Translations under genes and position numbers: made by a program
Assembly: GCA_963932145.1 (NCBI GenBank)
Contig: OZ010595.1
Span: 94,183,095-94,247,094, forward strand
Length of the DNA stretch: 64,000 bases
DNA from: Acanthosepion lycidas
Lineage: Eukaryota > Mollusca > Cephalopoda > Sepiida > Sepiidae
Direction of reading: 5' to 3'
In this document: positions 55,446-64,000 of the stretch, piece after piece
How the letters are laid out: every line of letters starts with the position of its first letter
How positions within the stretch are numbered: position 1 is the first letter of the stretch
Notes under the pieces: model-generated
The model's database searches: none
What the model was told of the DNA's origin: nothing
What the model saw: only the letters and a program-made list of their open reading frames with translations

Positions 55446-55574
55446 CATTTTTCTTTAATAAGAAGTCTCAAATATCCTGGTCATTACATGAAAATGAATA
55501 TACTGTTTAAAAATAATAAATGGAGCATCTACTCAAATATGGCTATCCACTTAAAACAGTGTTTAAATTGATAC

Positions 55575-55580
55575 ATCGAT

Positions 55581-55621
<41 letters not shown>

Positions 55622-55625
55622 GGTA
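55575..55625. repeat. (CA)n and (AT)n
   Basis: Short CA run passing into AT repeats. Confidence 0.9.
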
Positions 55626-55787
55626 TATTATTCAAAATTTGTTTATACTGATGAGTGAAGAATACTAACTTTCAGAGACATTTTGTACATATAAGCATAT
55701 ATATGTGGATGTATAAATCAACATAAACTGAGCTTGAGGTGCTAAGCTGATCATTGCTATGCAGAGCTGATTTCTCTCTTGACACTA

Positions 55788-55918
<131 letters not shown>

Positions 55919-56169
55919 GCATTCCACAAAAGTGAAACATCTGTTCTTTTATCATTAGTCTTTTCAAAATTTTAGGGAAGATGTTGAATAATTAAAAATG
56001 TTTCAATTAAACTCTGTTATTTATTATGAACATTTGTTTTTTTGTTTTTTTATCAAAATTTCTTTCTGTCTTTTGCCTTGAGCTGTGCTAAGCTCTGCTT
56101 AGCAAATATCAATTTAACTTCAATCTGGTATTAGCTTTTTGTTACATAGCTTGAAGACACTTACTACAA

Positions 56170-56255
56170 ACAATATAACAGAAAACAACTTTTTATATTC
56201 CATGTCCATTCAGATCGGCGATCATGACTCATCACAACATCCTTACTGTGTGTCT
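56170..56255 (-). repeat. RTE-like LINE 3' end fragment
   Basis: TCCATGTCCATTCAGATCGG and CGATCATGACTCATCACAAC match the 12.86 and 36.25 kb copies (..CAGGACATAGGTGATCATGG). The 81 bp array begins directly after it. Confidence 0.55.
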
Positions 56256-56259
56256 TTCT

Positions 56260-57330
56260 CTTTCTGTTATCAATTCAACTTACTCTTCTACCAAAGCTCG
56301 TTCTCTTTACAGTGCATATTCTCCATTACCAAAACTCTTTTTTACAATTATTTTCTCATACCAATTCTGTTTCACTTTAAAGCTTCTATTTTCCATCATC
56401 ATTAATATTTCTCTTTCCATTTGCAATACATATTCCGTCTTACCAATTTTTTTTCTCTTTACATTTTCTATTCTCCAATACCATTTCTCTTCTCAGTTCC
56501 TCTTCTCTATTGCCATTTTCAGTTCTATTTCATTTCATGGTTCGGATATTCACATACCAATTCTCTTTCTCTTCAAGGTTCATTTTTTCTATTACCATTA
56601 CAAATTCTCATTGTCTTTACAATTCTTTTTCTTCCTTACTAATTCTTTATCTCTTTACAGTTCCTATTCTCCTTCACATTACCATTTCTCTTTCATTTGC
56701 AATTTTTATTCTTTCTTACCAAATTGCTTTCTCTATACAATCCCTATTTTTCATTGACATTGGCAATTCTCTTTCTTTTTATAGTTCTTATGTTCTCATA
56801 ACAAATTTTCTTACTTTTCACGGTTCCTGTTGCCATCACTATTATGAATTCCTTTTGCTTTTACACTTTGTTTTCTCCCTTACTAATACACTTTCTCTGT
56901 ACAGTTCCTATTTTCTATTACAATTGCCAATTTTCTTTCACATACATTTCTTTTTCTCCCTTACTAATACACTTTGTCTGTACAGTTCCTATTTTCTGTT
57001 ACAATTTCCAATTCTCTTTGAAATACATTTATTTTTCTCCCTTACTAATACACTTTCTCTGTACAGTTCCTATTTTCTATTACAATTGCCAATTCTCTTT
57101 GAAATACATTTATTTTTCTTCCTTACTAATACACTTTCTCTGTACAGTTCCTATTTTCTATTACTATTACCAATTCTCTGTCACTTACATTTCGTTTTCT
57201 ACCTTACCAATTTTCTTTCTCTTTACTGTTCCTATTTTCCATTATTACACTTTTTATTGCATTTCTTTTTCATCTTTACAACCCTTTTTCTCTTTTCAGT
57301 TCTATTTCTGCTGCCTATTTACTAAACTAC
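56260..57330. repeat. 81 bp tandem array, CT-rich
   Basis: The marker (T)ACAGTTCCTATTTTC recurs at about 56493, 56575, 56657, 56737, 56820, 56901, 56982, 57063, 57144 and 57225. The spacing is exactly 81 bp for the last six. The consensus includes CTTACTAATACACTTTCTCT and TTACAATTGCCAATTCTCTT. As 81 is 27 codons, the array creates long frames of LTNTLSLYSSYF-like repeats on the plus strand (up to 271 codons) that are not genes. Units on the left are more diverged. Confidence 0.92.
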
Positions 57331-57334
57331 ATCT

Positions 57335-57855
57335 AGTAGGTGACTTTCTGTTTGCCTCTTTTTTCTCTTATCTCTTTGCCTCTTCCTTCTCTTACCTTCA
57401 TTATAAATACTGATTCTTCACATGCAGGATGTTTGTTTTCACAATTGTGGTTGCAGATTATGTGAATATTTTTTTTTTATAAATCTATTCCTTCTTGATT
57501 TTCCTGAAACTGTTCATGTTTAATCAAATGTCTTTCTATACTGATTATAAAATTTACATTTCTTGAACAAATCTACACTGTTCTTGAAATATTTTCTAAT
57601 TTTGTTATGATCTCTATTTATTAAACTCCTATTCTTTCATTTTTATTATAAAATCAACTAAGCTAATTTTCTTGATGAGTACACATTCTTTTGTAAGTAA
57701 TTTATTTTGTTGTGTTATGAAGATTGTCCTACTATCTTTCAGCAATAAGTCATAAGTGTCAAATCATATCATTTTGGTAAACTTATCAATCCACAATTAA
57801 TATAAAACTATCAGTATCCCTCTTACCATCCCCTTTTCATCTCAGCTGGTAGTGT
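57335..57855. other. No recognisable feature
   Basis: Unassigned AT-rich DNA. Confidence 0.4.
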
Positions 57856-57859
57856 TTAA

Positions 57860-58200
57860 TTTTAGATTTTAATCACCAAAGTTTAGCAACACCAAGCTTG
57901 GTCTGCATATAGATGAGTAACCATTTGGGAATTCCAGGTGCTGTAAGCTTGGATGTGTGGACAGTGTAGTGAATAATAGCTTAGATTGTAGAATCGAGTT
58001 CCAAATCCTATTGTCTTTGTTATGTTCACTTACGCACAAATACCATTGGAAAAGATATTAATCCATTTTCCCCCAGCTATGGGTTAAATAGTAGGACTCA
58101 TTATTTCCAAAAAATTCTTATAATATCAAAATATGTTCTGGCTTCAAATTACCAATAAAAGATTGATAAACCTTAAAAACAAATCAAATAAATCAATTAT
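57860..58200 (+). repeat. 5S-tRNA chimeric SINE, 5S 3' half kept
   Basis: AATCACCAAAGTTTAGCAAC, CTTGGTCTGCATATAGATGA, ACCATTTGGGAATTCCAGGT and GCTGTAAGC match the 3' two thirds of 5S rRNA. The tRNA-like part follows (GTAGTGAATAATAGCTTAGA, GAGTTCCAAATCCTATTG), then CACTTACGCACAAATACC, CAGCTATGGGTTAAATAGTA and the tail TTCTGGCTTCAAATTACC .. GATTGATAAACCTTAAAAAC. Confidence 0.75.
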
Positions 58201-58431
58201 GTTCTTTTTACAACCCCCACTCTGATAATGATAATTACTTGTGTGCATATGCAGTACTATTATCATCATGATTACATGAGATTCTCATGAGTAATGTTAC
58301 ACGTTATTCCCTCCTGAGCTTTGTCAGCTACTGTTAATTAGAGTGTGTGTTTGTGTGTGTGCAACCCTAGACCTGAATCAAATTGTAGACCTTACTTTCC
58401 GATGTATGATGCCTCAGAGTCTCTCCTCAAT

Positions 58432-58650
58432 GGCTTACAGTCATATTACAATGAAAACATTGAATCTCCTTCGATCACTAAAGCTAAGCAGTGTTAAGCC
58501 TGGTCAGTACTTAGATGGGGGTCTGCTTGGGGACATTGGGTATTGTAATATATTGTAATATATAGTATATCTCATACCATCCCAAATGTATTTTGGCTTT
58601 AAATAAAGGGTTGATAAACAATAAAAATACAAATCCATCGACTCATATCC
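58432..58650 (+). repeat. 5S-headed SINE, internal part deleted
   Basis: 58432-58547 aligns by eye to nearly the whole 5S rRNA. It shows GATCACTAAAGCTAAGCAGT, AGCCTGGTCAGTACTTAGAT and GGGGGTCTGCTTGGGGACAT. The A-box and C-box positions of the 5S internal control region are recognisable. It passes directly to the family tail (TTTTGGCTTTAAATAAAGGG then TTGATAAACAATAAAAA). The tRNA-like part and body are missing. Confidence 0.8.
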
Positions 58651-58654
58651 CTGG

Positions 58655-59075
58655 GGCGATTGATTATGTAAGCATATCTGTCATACATTTCTTTCCCACA
58701 TCCCTGGTAAAGCTGGACCAGTTACTTATGGCTACACTTGGTGGTTAGTTGTTCACCTCTCAGGTCAATCCTAGTTTCTCTGAAGTACACTGAGTGTAAA
58801 GTCTTTTCTGGCATTCTCTAGGATAAAACACAGATTACCACTACAATTTCCATATCAAATAACATCCTTTTCAGTTTTGCTGAGAAGGCTTCCATTTGAG
58901 AGTTGCCAGTAAAACTTCAAATAGCTGGTTATAAAATATATACAGGTAGAAAGCAAAAAAAAAACAATCATAAAAGTGAAAAAGAAAATATACTACAAAG
59001 ATTGAACACATTAATTTGAAAGCCATTCAGTTACAAGAATGGAGAGAAACCTTCAATACAAAAGAACATGAATGA
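58655..59075. other. No recognisable feature
   Basis: Unassigned; likely decayed upstream LINE sequence. Confidence 0.35.
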
Positions 59076-59079
59076 TCTA

Positions 59080-59530
59080 TAGTATTAAAATTTGATGTAA
59101 GACTGGCACCCATCAAGACTGGATAGAAACAAAACAGCAGGGGAAGATGTGATTGGAATTGAGATGCTGACAGCCTCAGATGGTTTTGAGATGGATAAAG
59201 TTACCAAAATAAAATAAAAAAATGATACACAAGACACTGGTAAAATACCAGAAGACCTCAGTATATCTGTCTTTATAAGACTACCAAAGAAACCAGGTGC
59301 AAATAAAACAGACTCCATCAGACAATCAACTTGATGAGCCATATGACTAAGCTTATAATTTGAAATATGAAGAATAGGCAGGCAAAAACAATGTGGCTTT
59401 GTTCAAAACTGTGGAAAAAGAATGCAATTTTTATTCTTAGAATGCTATTAGATCAAGAAATACAAATGTAGAAAGACCTATACCTATGTTTTATAGATTA
59501 CACTAATGAATTTTTGGGGTATGATAAGTA
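59080..59530 (+). pseudogene. RTE-like LINE, RT N-terminal half
   Basis: Sense frames give APIKTG..QNSRGRCDWN and then, in another frame, KAAGEDVIGIEMLTASDG-like sequence. TGKIPEDLSISVFIRLPKKP and GANKTDSIRQ.INLMSHMTK follow, then RNAIFILRMLLDQEIQM and KDLYLCFIDYTNEF. This is the order of RTE-like RTs up to the 'CFIDYxKAFDxV' catalytic block. Several frame changes are present. It is interrupted at about 59530 by a J1 3' fragment. Confidence 0.75.
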
Positions 59531-59534
59531 GAGT

Positions 59535-59800
59535 TAGCTTTTTTTTAATCAATTCACCAAGCAAGGAAATAAAGCCGCTAAGATGCAAAAGTCACTAAGT
59601 GTTAGAGAATATATCAAAAAATACTATCAAGGAAAGAGAACAGAAAAAGAAAAAGAATTAAAAAAAAAGCAGATAACAATTGACATTACATTTAAATTTT
59701 TGAAGATCAAAGTTGAGTTGTAAACAAGAAGCTGGTGAAGAGAGTTCCACAAGCGAGAAGTGTGAGAGAAGAAACTTAGCATAACATTTCAAGATATTTT
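59535..59800 (-). repeat. J1 LINE 3' fragment inserted in the RTE-like copy
   Basis: Poly(T) at 59540-59548, AAGCAAGGAAATAAAGCCGC, ATTGACATTACATTTAAATT at about 59680, then FDLQKFKCNVN-type ORF2 end and LWNSLH-type residues. Confidence 0.7.
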
Positions 59801-59804
59801 TATG

Positions 59805-60026
59805 TAATTCTGGTAAATATATCTGGTAAAATGAGATGTCAATGTTATTTTTATTTTTTGCATCATTTAGGCGACAATTTATCCATCGCAAACTGTAGAA
59901 ACAAAGTAGCCTTCACCTATGAACAGTGTCAGCACCTCCAGGAGATGTATGCAACAATGGATAGCACTGAACAGTGTATATTACATATTCTTCTCAAAGG
60001 TTTGTATATGTAGGAAAACTTTTATC

Positions 60027-60072
<46 letters not shown>

Positions 60073-60325
60073 AGAATTGAAAGTTTTAACTTATAAATTT
60101 GCTGAAGTAAGTGATCAAGAACAATAAGCAATAATTAAATAGAATAATTATAACAATATACTGTAATAAGATGCCTTGCAAAAACTAAACAAAGTAAGTA
60201 GAAAAAAGACCAAAGGGCTCAGCTCTAATATCATCATTTTTTTTCATTTTCATCATTATTCATCCACAAATGGGATCATCAAGCTGTAAGAATGATCCTT
60301 TTTTTAGCTGGATAGTATGAGGTAT
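59805..60325. other. Unassigned, with (AT)n at 60030-60068
   Basis: A 60-codon frame (59831-60013, RCQCYFYFLHHLGDNLSIAN..) has fairly normal composition but no recognised family. The AT run lies just after it. Confidence 0.35.
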
Positions 60326-60329
60326 GCCA

Positions 60330-60575
60330 GGAATATATACCGTTTTGAATTCGGAGCTGTCCTCCTAGACCAGTTGCCATCCAAGGCTATAGAACCTAGT
60401 CTGTCCTGCTATTTACCCATAGCTGGAGGGGAGAAGAAGAGGATTCATAGCTTTCCCAAGGGTATTAGCACGTAAGTGAATGTAATGGATTTGACTGGAA
60501 TTTGAACTTGGCTCTCTGATTTCTCAATCTGAGCCGCTATCCATTGCTCCAGCATGCCTCTTACTTGTAATGTCA
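60330..60575 (-). repeat. SINE B, antisense, near full length
   Basis: In reverse it runs from GAGGCATGCTGGAGCAATGG, ATAGCGGCTCAGATTGAG and AGTTCAAATTCCAGTC through CACTTACGTGCTAATACCC, CCTCCAGCTATGGGTAAATA and GATGGCAACTGGTCTAGG. It ends at a GAATTCAAAACGG tail. Confidence 0.8.
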
Positions 60576-60577
60576 AT

Positions 60578-60985
60578 ATGTAATATCAATGCTTTTATAT
60601 GCCAGTGAATGTTGGACAATTTCCTTGTAGATAAAGAGGAAACTTGAAATAACAGAGATGTGATTCTATAGAATAATGGACTGAACATGAGACCAACAAG
60701 GAAGTTTTAAGAAAAACAAAAATGAAAAGAACATTTCTACTTATAATCAGAGACATTTCAAATTTCTAGGACACTTAATAAGGAAAGTGGGTTTGGAAAT
60801 TCTAACACTCATGAGACATATTAAAGGCAAGAGGGACAAAAAAAATGAAGAGTAAACTGCCTAATGAGCTTGCGGAAATGGATGGCAGAACGAGGACTCT
60901 GAAAGGCATAGTAAACAGGGGAAGATTGTTAAGAGCTACGATGGATAAAATGTTGTAGAGAGCCATGAAGCAAATAGAAAAAGAC
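60578..60985 (+). pseudogene. RTE-like LINE, C-terminal half
   Basis: YASECWTISL, KRKLEITEM, RHFKFLGHLIRKVGLEILTL, MRHIKGKRDKKN and the RCWRAMKQ-like 3' end near 60950 match the C-terminus of the family. Together with 59080-59530 it may be one copy split by later insertions. Confidence 0.7.
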
Positions 60986-60989
60986 TTAA

Positions 60990-61685
60990 TTAAATGTCAT
61001 GTGTTTGAGAGAAGATTTATTCTTATTGTACAACTTAGTAAAGCAGAGTTAACAATATTTTAATTTCCTATGACAAATACATATCAATACAGGCACAAAA
61101 GGCAGCTCAAGTTGCATGCAGGCATGTCTGACAAAGACAGTCATATTCAGTTTTTTTGTTAGCAGGAGAACAACTTAGCATATCCAGATACAGACCTCTC
61201 TGCAACTTGTCCAGATCTGGGTATTTTTCAACTGTCTCATCTCAATAAAATGATGGAAAAACCAGCAGTAGCAATTTGCTTTTGACAAAATTCCCTTTGC
61301 TGTTATTAGAGATACAGTGTCTTGTAAAGATGTTCCCTTTGCACATTCTATATACTATCTGCCGGGCTGTAATTTTTGAGTCAGTGGCCTCACTTATCAT
61401 TATTCAAATTTTTATTTCCTCCTGATTCTCCTTTCTCTGCCTGTTCTCCCTTAATTCTTACGAGAACAATCTGTTACCTGTTAAGTGTTTCCCCCAACTT
61501 CAACTCACTCTTGTCTTATTTTTCTACACAACCATACGTCATGTCTTCTTACAATTGATTGTTAGTTCTTTCTTCCTATTTTCTCTCACTGCCTTGTCTA
61601 AGAGTCACCGCAATTTTCAGTGAATAAAAAGGAGTGTGAGGAATGAGAAGACTTACCTTCCGCAAAGCGAATTTGCTTGAATTTG
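60990..61685. other. No recognisable feature
   Basis: Unassigned. A CT-rich patch with TTCTCC/CTGATTCTCC lies at 61380-61560. Confidence 0.4.
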
Positions 61686-61689
61686 AATT

Positions 61690-61749
61690 TGCCGGTCGCG
61701 ATCTTTCAACAGGACCTGACACGGTCCTGTTGAAAGATCGCGACCGGCA
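61690..61749. repeat. Perfect hairpin, 27 bp GC-rich stem
   Basis: TGCCGGTCGCGATCTTTCAA followed by CAGGACC (61690-61716) has an exact complement at 61723-61749, with loop TGACAC. The stem is far more GC-rich than the region and contains the CGCGA motif on both sides. Confidence 0.95.
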
Positions 61750-61754
61750 TTAAA

Positions 61755-63055
61755 AGTGAAATGGATTGTTCTGAAATTCCTATATCACAGACAGACGTAC
61801 AAAGAAAAAAGAAAAAAAAGACTAAGAATTCAAACCAGCTTGAATTTGTAAAATTGGAAGTCTTGTATGAAAAATTTTAGTTGCCCCTGATACAGGCATA
61901 AATAGTGAGTCTGTGAGGAAGACGGCAGGACTTTTGTTGGCGTGACGGCATATGTATGTTACTGACAAGAATGAGAGAATAAGGAAGAGGTGACTTGTGA
62001 CAGCTCACTTTGTAGAGCAGAGGACAGGAGAAGAAAGCAAGCACTTTAATCCATTTCAGTTATCGCAAACAATGGGCAAACTGAATTACCTACAAGTAGG
62101 AGGTAAAAAAAAAATATCAGAGAATGAAGTCATTTTCTTCTTTTTCTATTTCTTCCCTTTTTTTATTTGTTGTACTCATATTTATAGGTTTTGTCCTCGA
62201 TTGATCCTGAAGAATGAGGAGCAATAACTTATTTTAGTTGTTTCTTTTGTGCTGTTTTTTAAAATTTTTTTTACTGTTTATTAGTTTCTTCCAATTCTCT
62301 CTCTATACTCTGTCTGTTCCTCACTTAATTTTTAAGAGAACAATACCCACCACCCCAGCCTCAACAAGAAGTTCCTTTTTTTTCATTTAAATGAAATCTC
62401 TTTATGGTTAGTTATTAACATATCTGAACTGCCCTTATCATTTTTAGAGTATTACTAATTAAAACTTCCGAATTGTCTATTTCTGGGTTCGGCTGTAGGT
62501 GACTAAAATGGTGAAGTGTAGAATTTTCAATAACAGGGTCAGGGACATAGGGGGTTGGTACATTTGCAGATATTTACAAGCAGAGATTGATTTCTCTGAA
62601 GGACTGGCAGAATCTGATTTAGTAACTCAATTATGAACAATTTCAAATCAGATACAGTCATTCACACAACTAAATTCATCATCATAATCATCATTGTAGT
62701 CTGTATGTCGAGTTTACTAAGCACACTCATCTGGTCTGACTTAATGGATCATTTTATTTAGTTTGACATTACATGGGTTGCTTATTGCAGTTGGTAGCCT
62801 TTCCTCACTAATATAAAGTTACATAAGTCTTGCATAAGGACCAAAATGTGGCAGCATTACGTGCCTATTTGACTCAAATGTCTTGAAGAAAGATTGGTAA
62901 TAGTTAATCTATTTTGACACTGGTGGTATCTGGATAGTACATGCTAGGAGTAGTGATTGCAAGAGTCAGGATGGTTGACAAGTGTATTAACACCACCCCA
63001 TCTTACCCACAAAGTACTAATTATAGTTGTGTCGTGTGCTTCTTTTTGAAAATGT
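61755..63055. other. No recognisable feature
   Basis: No frame, repeat or RNA was recognised. The 76-codon frame at 61997-62227 ends in a Phe/Tyr-rich run driven by T-rich DNA. Confidence 0.4.
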
Positions 63056-63059
63056 AGGT

Positions 63060-63200
63060 ATATTATTATTGTTATCAATAAATAAAAATAAAATATAAAA
63101 TAATAATAATAATGAAAATTATAAATAAAATAAAAAAAACGGCATAAAAATGTTGTATAAAATAAATTAAATAAAAATTAAAAATAATAAAAATACTTCC
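63060..63200. repeat. AT-rich (AAATAA)n low-complexity
   Basis: Runs of AATAA/ATAAA and AATAAT. Confidence 0.85.
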
Positions 63201-63204
63201 AGTA

Positions 63205-63810
63205 TACAACAAAACCTGGTCCTGATGGAGATATGGACTTCCCACCAAAAGACATTAAATTCAATCTCTTCACTTGTTACAGGAAACATGCATCCAACTT
63301 CTCACTGTGATATGGCTTGTAATATTACAGAGCAAATTTCTACCTTTTATCACATGCACGATCAAACAATTGTAAACTAAAAAATACACATACCAATACA
63401 CACAAAGAATATAAATAAATTGCATGAAATTAACATACAATTTAACAAACTTTTTCTGTAATTTGTGCATGTTTTATTTTCTGTGAAGTATATTTTTATC
63501 TCTGTGAATATGAAGCTAATTTCTGCTGCTATGATGTGAATGAATCCCCCACCACAAAAATAGCAGTTATGTTTCAAATGTCCATAGCAAAATAATGTTT
63601 GTCACACAATAAAAATAATTTTATTTAGATGTAAGACATTTGTTTAATGCTGACTGAATTTTGGAAAATATTTTTATGGGAGATAAAAATGTTCCTTAGC
63701 CATTAAATTTTTTTTTTACTTTTAATCAAAATTATCCATTTTCAATAAAAATTTGCTAATATAAATTTGCCTCATTTTTTTTAGCATTTAAATAATAATA
63801 ATTCCTTATT
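63205..63810. other. No recognisable feature
   Basis: Two overlapping 66-codon minus frames (63270-63577) without known motifs. Confidence 0.4.
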
Positions 63811-63814
63811 CTTA

Positions 63815-63965
63815 TTCCTAAAACTATTCAGACTAATATCCTCATCCTTGTTGGTTTTATCTCTGCATTTTGGCTGATGCATTCTTTGGCCTTCCTCATT
63901 GTCTGAAAATCATACATGAACCATGAACATTATTCCACAAATTGTTTTAACTAATATCCTCATCC
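63815..63965 (-). repeat. Two SINE A-type tail fragments
   Basis: ACTAATATCCTCATCCTTGT occurs near 63830 and again near 63950, with TTTTGGCTGATGCATTCTTT between. This is a diverged form of the antisense SINE A tail. Confidence 0.5.
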
Positions 63966-64000
63966 TTGTTGTAAGGGCTGATGTGGTTGCAGAAATTGTC
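63966..64000 (-). mobile_element. Edge of a mariner copy related to 29.5-30.4 kb
   Basis: GGGCTGATGTGGTTGCAGAA then ATTGTC matches 29868-29893 (GGGGTGATGTAATTGCAGAA ATTGTC) with three differences. It continues beyond the window. Confidence 0.6.

Noticed and set aside
56510-57325. 271-codon hydrophobic frame that looks like a multi-pass membrane protein
   Set aside because: It is an 81 bp tandem repeat read in frame. Similar long frames occur in another phase over the same DNA.
58432-58547. Functional 5S rRNA gene
   Set aside because: Many substitutions across the conserved core, no T-run terminator right after, and continuity with the tail of a SINE family.

Overview
The window looks like a gene-poor stretch of a cephalopod genome, most likely an octopus. 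This is an inference. It rests on AT-rich DNA with very many (AT)n and other microsatellites, several tRNA-headed SINE families with an arginine-tRNA-like head (octopus families of this kind, OR1 and OR2, are known), many copies of jockey-like and RTE-like LINEs, Penelope-like fragments, mariner and pogo relatives, and foldback hairpins. No complete host gene, rRNA operon or functional tRNA gene is visible. Almost every open frame above 60 codons is either a transposon relic or the by-product of a tandem repeat whose unit length is a multiple of three.

Layout. 0.8-5.4 kb: antisense LINE pieces, a 5'-truncated jockey-like LINE (1.8-2.67 kb), and a SINE of the family called SINE C here. 6.5-7.2 kb: a SINE with a 5S rRNA head fused to a tRNA-like part. 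7.78-7.96 kb: a short acidic-tailed frame that could be a host terminal exon. 8.15 kb: an 80 bp mariner-ended hairpin MITE. 8.7-10.0 kb: a broken LTR-retroelement pol relic. 11.6-12.5 kb: a LINE piece interrupted by a 50 bp x 6 array and a mariner transposase relic. 12.9-17.9 kb: LINE pieces, SINE B and SINE C with an expanded internal 27 bp repeat. 18-20.4 kb: a cluster of foldback inverted repeats set in (AT)n, then SINE D. 21-28.7 kb: two paralogous 3' ends of a third LINE type (LINE-X) carrying (TTA)n and (GAT)n tracts, one of them holding a SINE C insertion with clear target duplications, plus RTE-like and jockey-like pieces. 29.5-30.4 kb: a degraded mariner. 31.1-35.6 kb: the longest jockey-like copy (J1), a second jockey-like family (J2) and SINE D. 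36.4-37.5 kb: an ATTACC-type array with a 297 bp higher-order period. 38-39.9 kb: three arginine-tRNA-type SINEs in opposite orientations. 40.4 and 46.3 kb: Penelope-like GIY-YIG relics. 42.0-43.4 kb: a large inverted duplication and a pogo-type MITE. 45.2-46.0 kb: a 69 bp array. 46.5-47.7 kb: an element with inverted repeats of about 210 bp. 51.4-53.3 kb: J1 relic and a SINE with a duplicated tail. 56.2-57.3 kb: an 81 bp array. 57.9-58.65 kb: two further 5S-headed SINEs. 59.1-61.0 kb: an RTE-like LINE split by later insertions. 61.7 kb: a perfect 27 bp hairpin. The last 200 bp hold a SINE tail and a mariner edge.

The parts work together only as a transposon ecology. LINEs supply the machinery, and SINEs with different heads appear to have converged on one 3' tail (GGC-TTAAATAA...GGTTGATA..CCATAAAA), which suggests that one LINE moved them. 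I saw no convincing sign of a new enzymatic or defence system. The most interesting items are the chimeric 5S-tRNA SINE, the shared tail, SINE C, the foldback cluster and the perfect hairpin. All family assignments were made by eye from peptide and nucleotide motifs.
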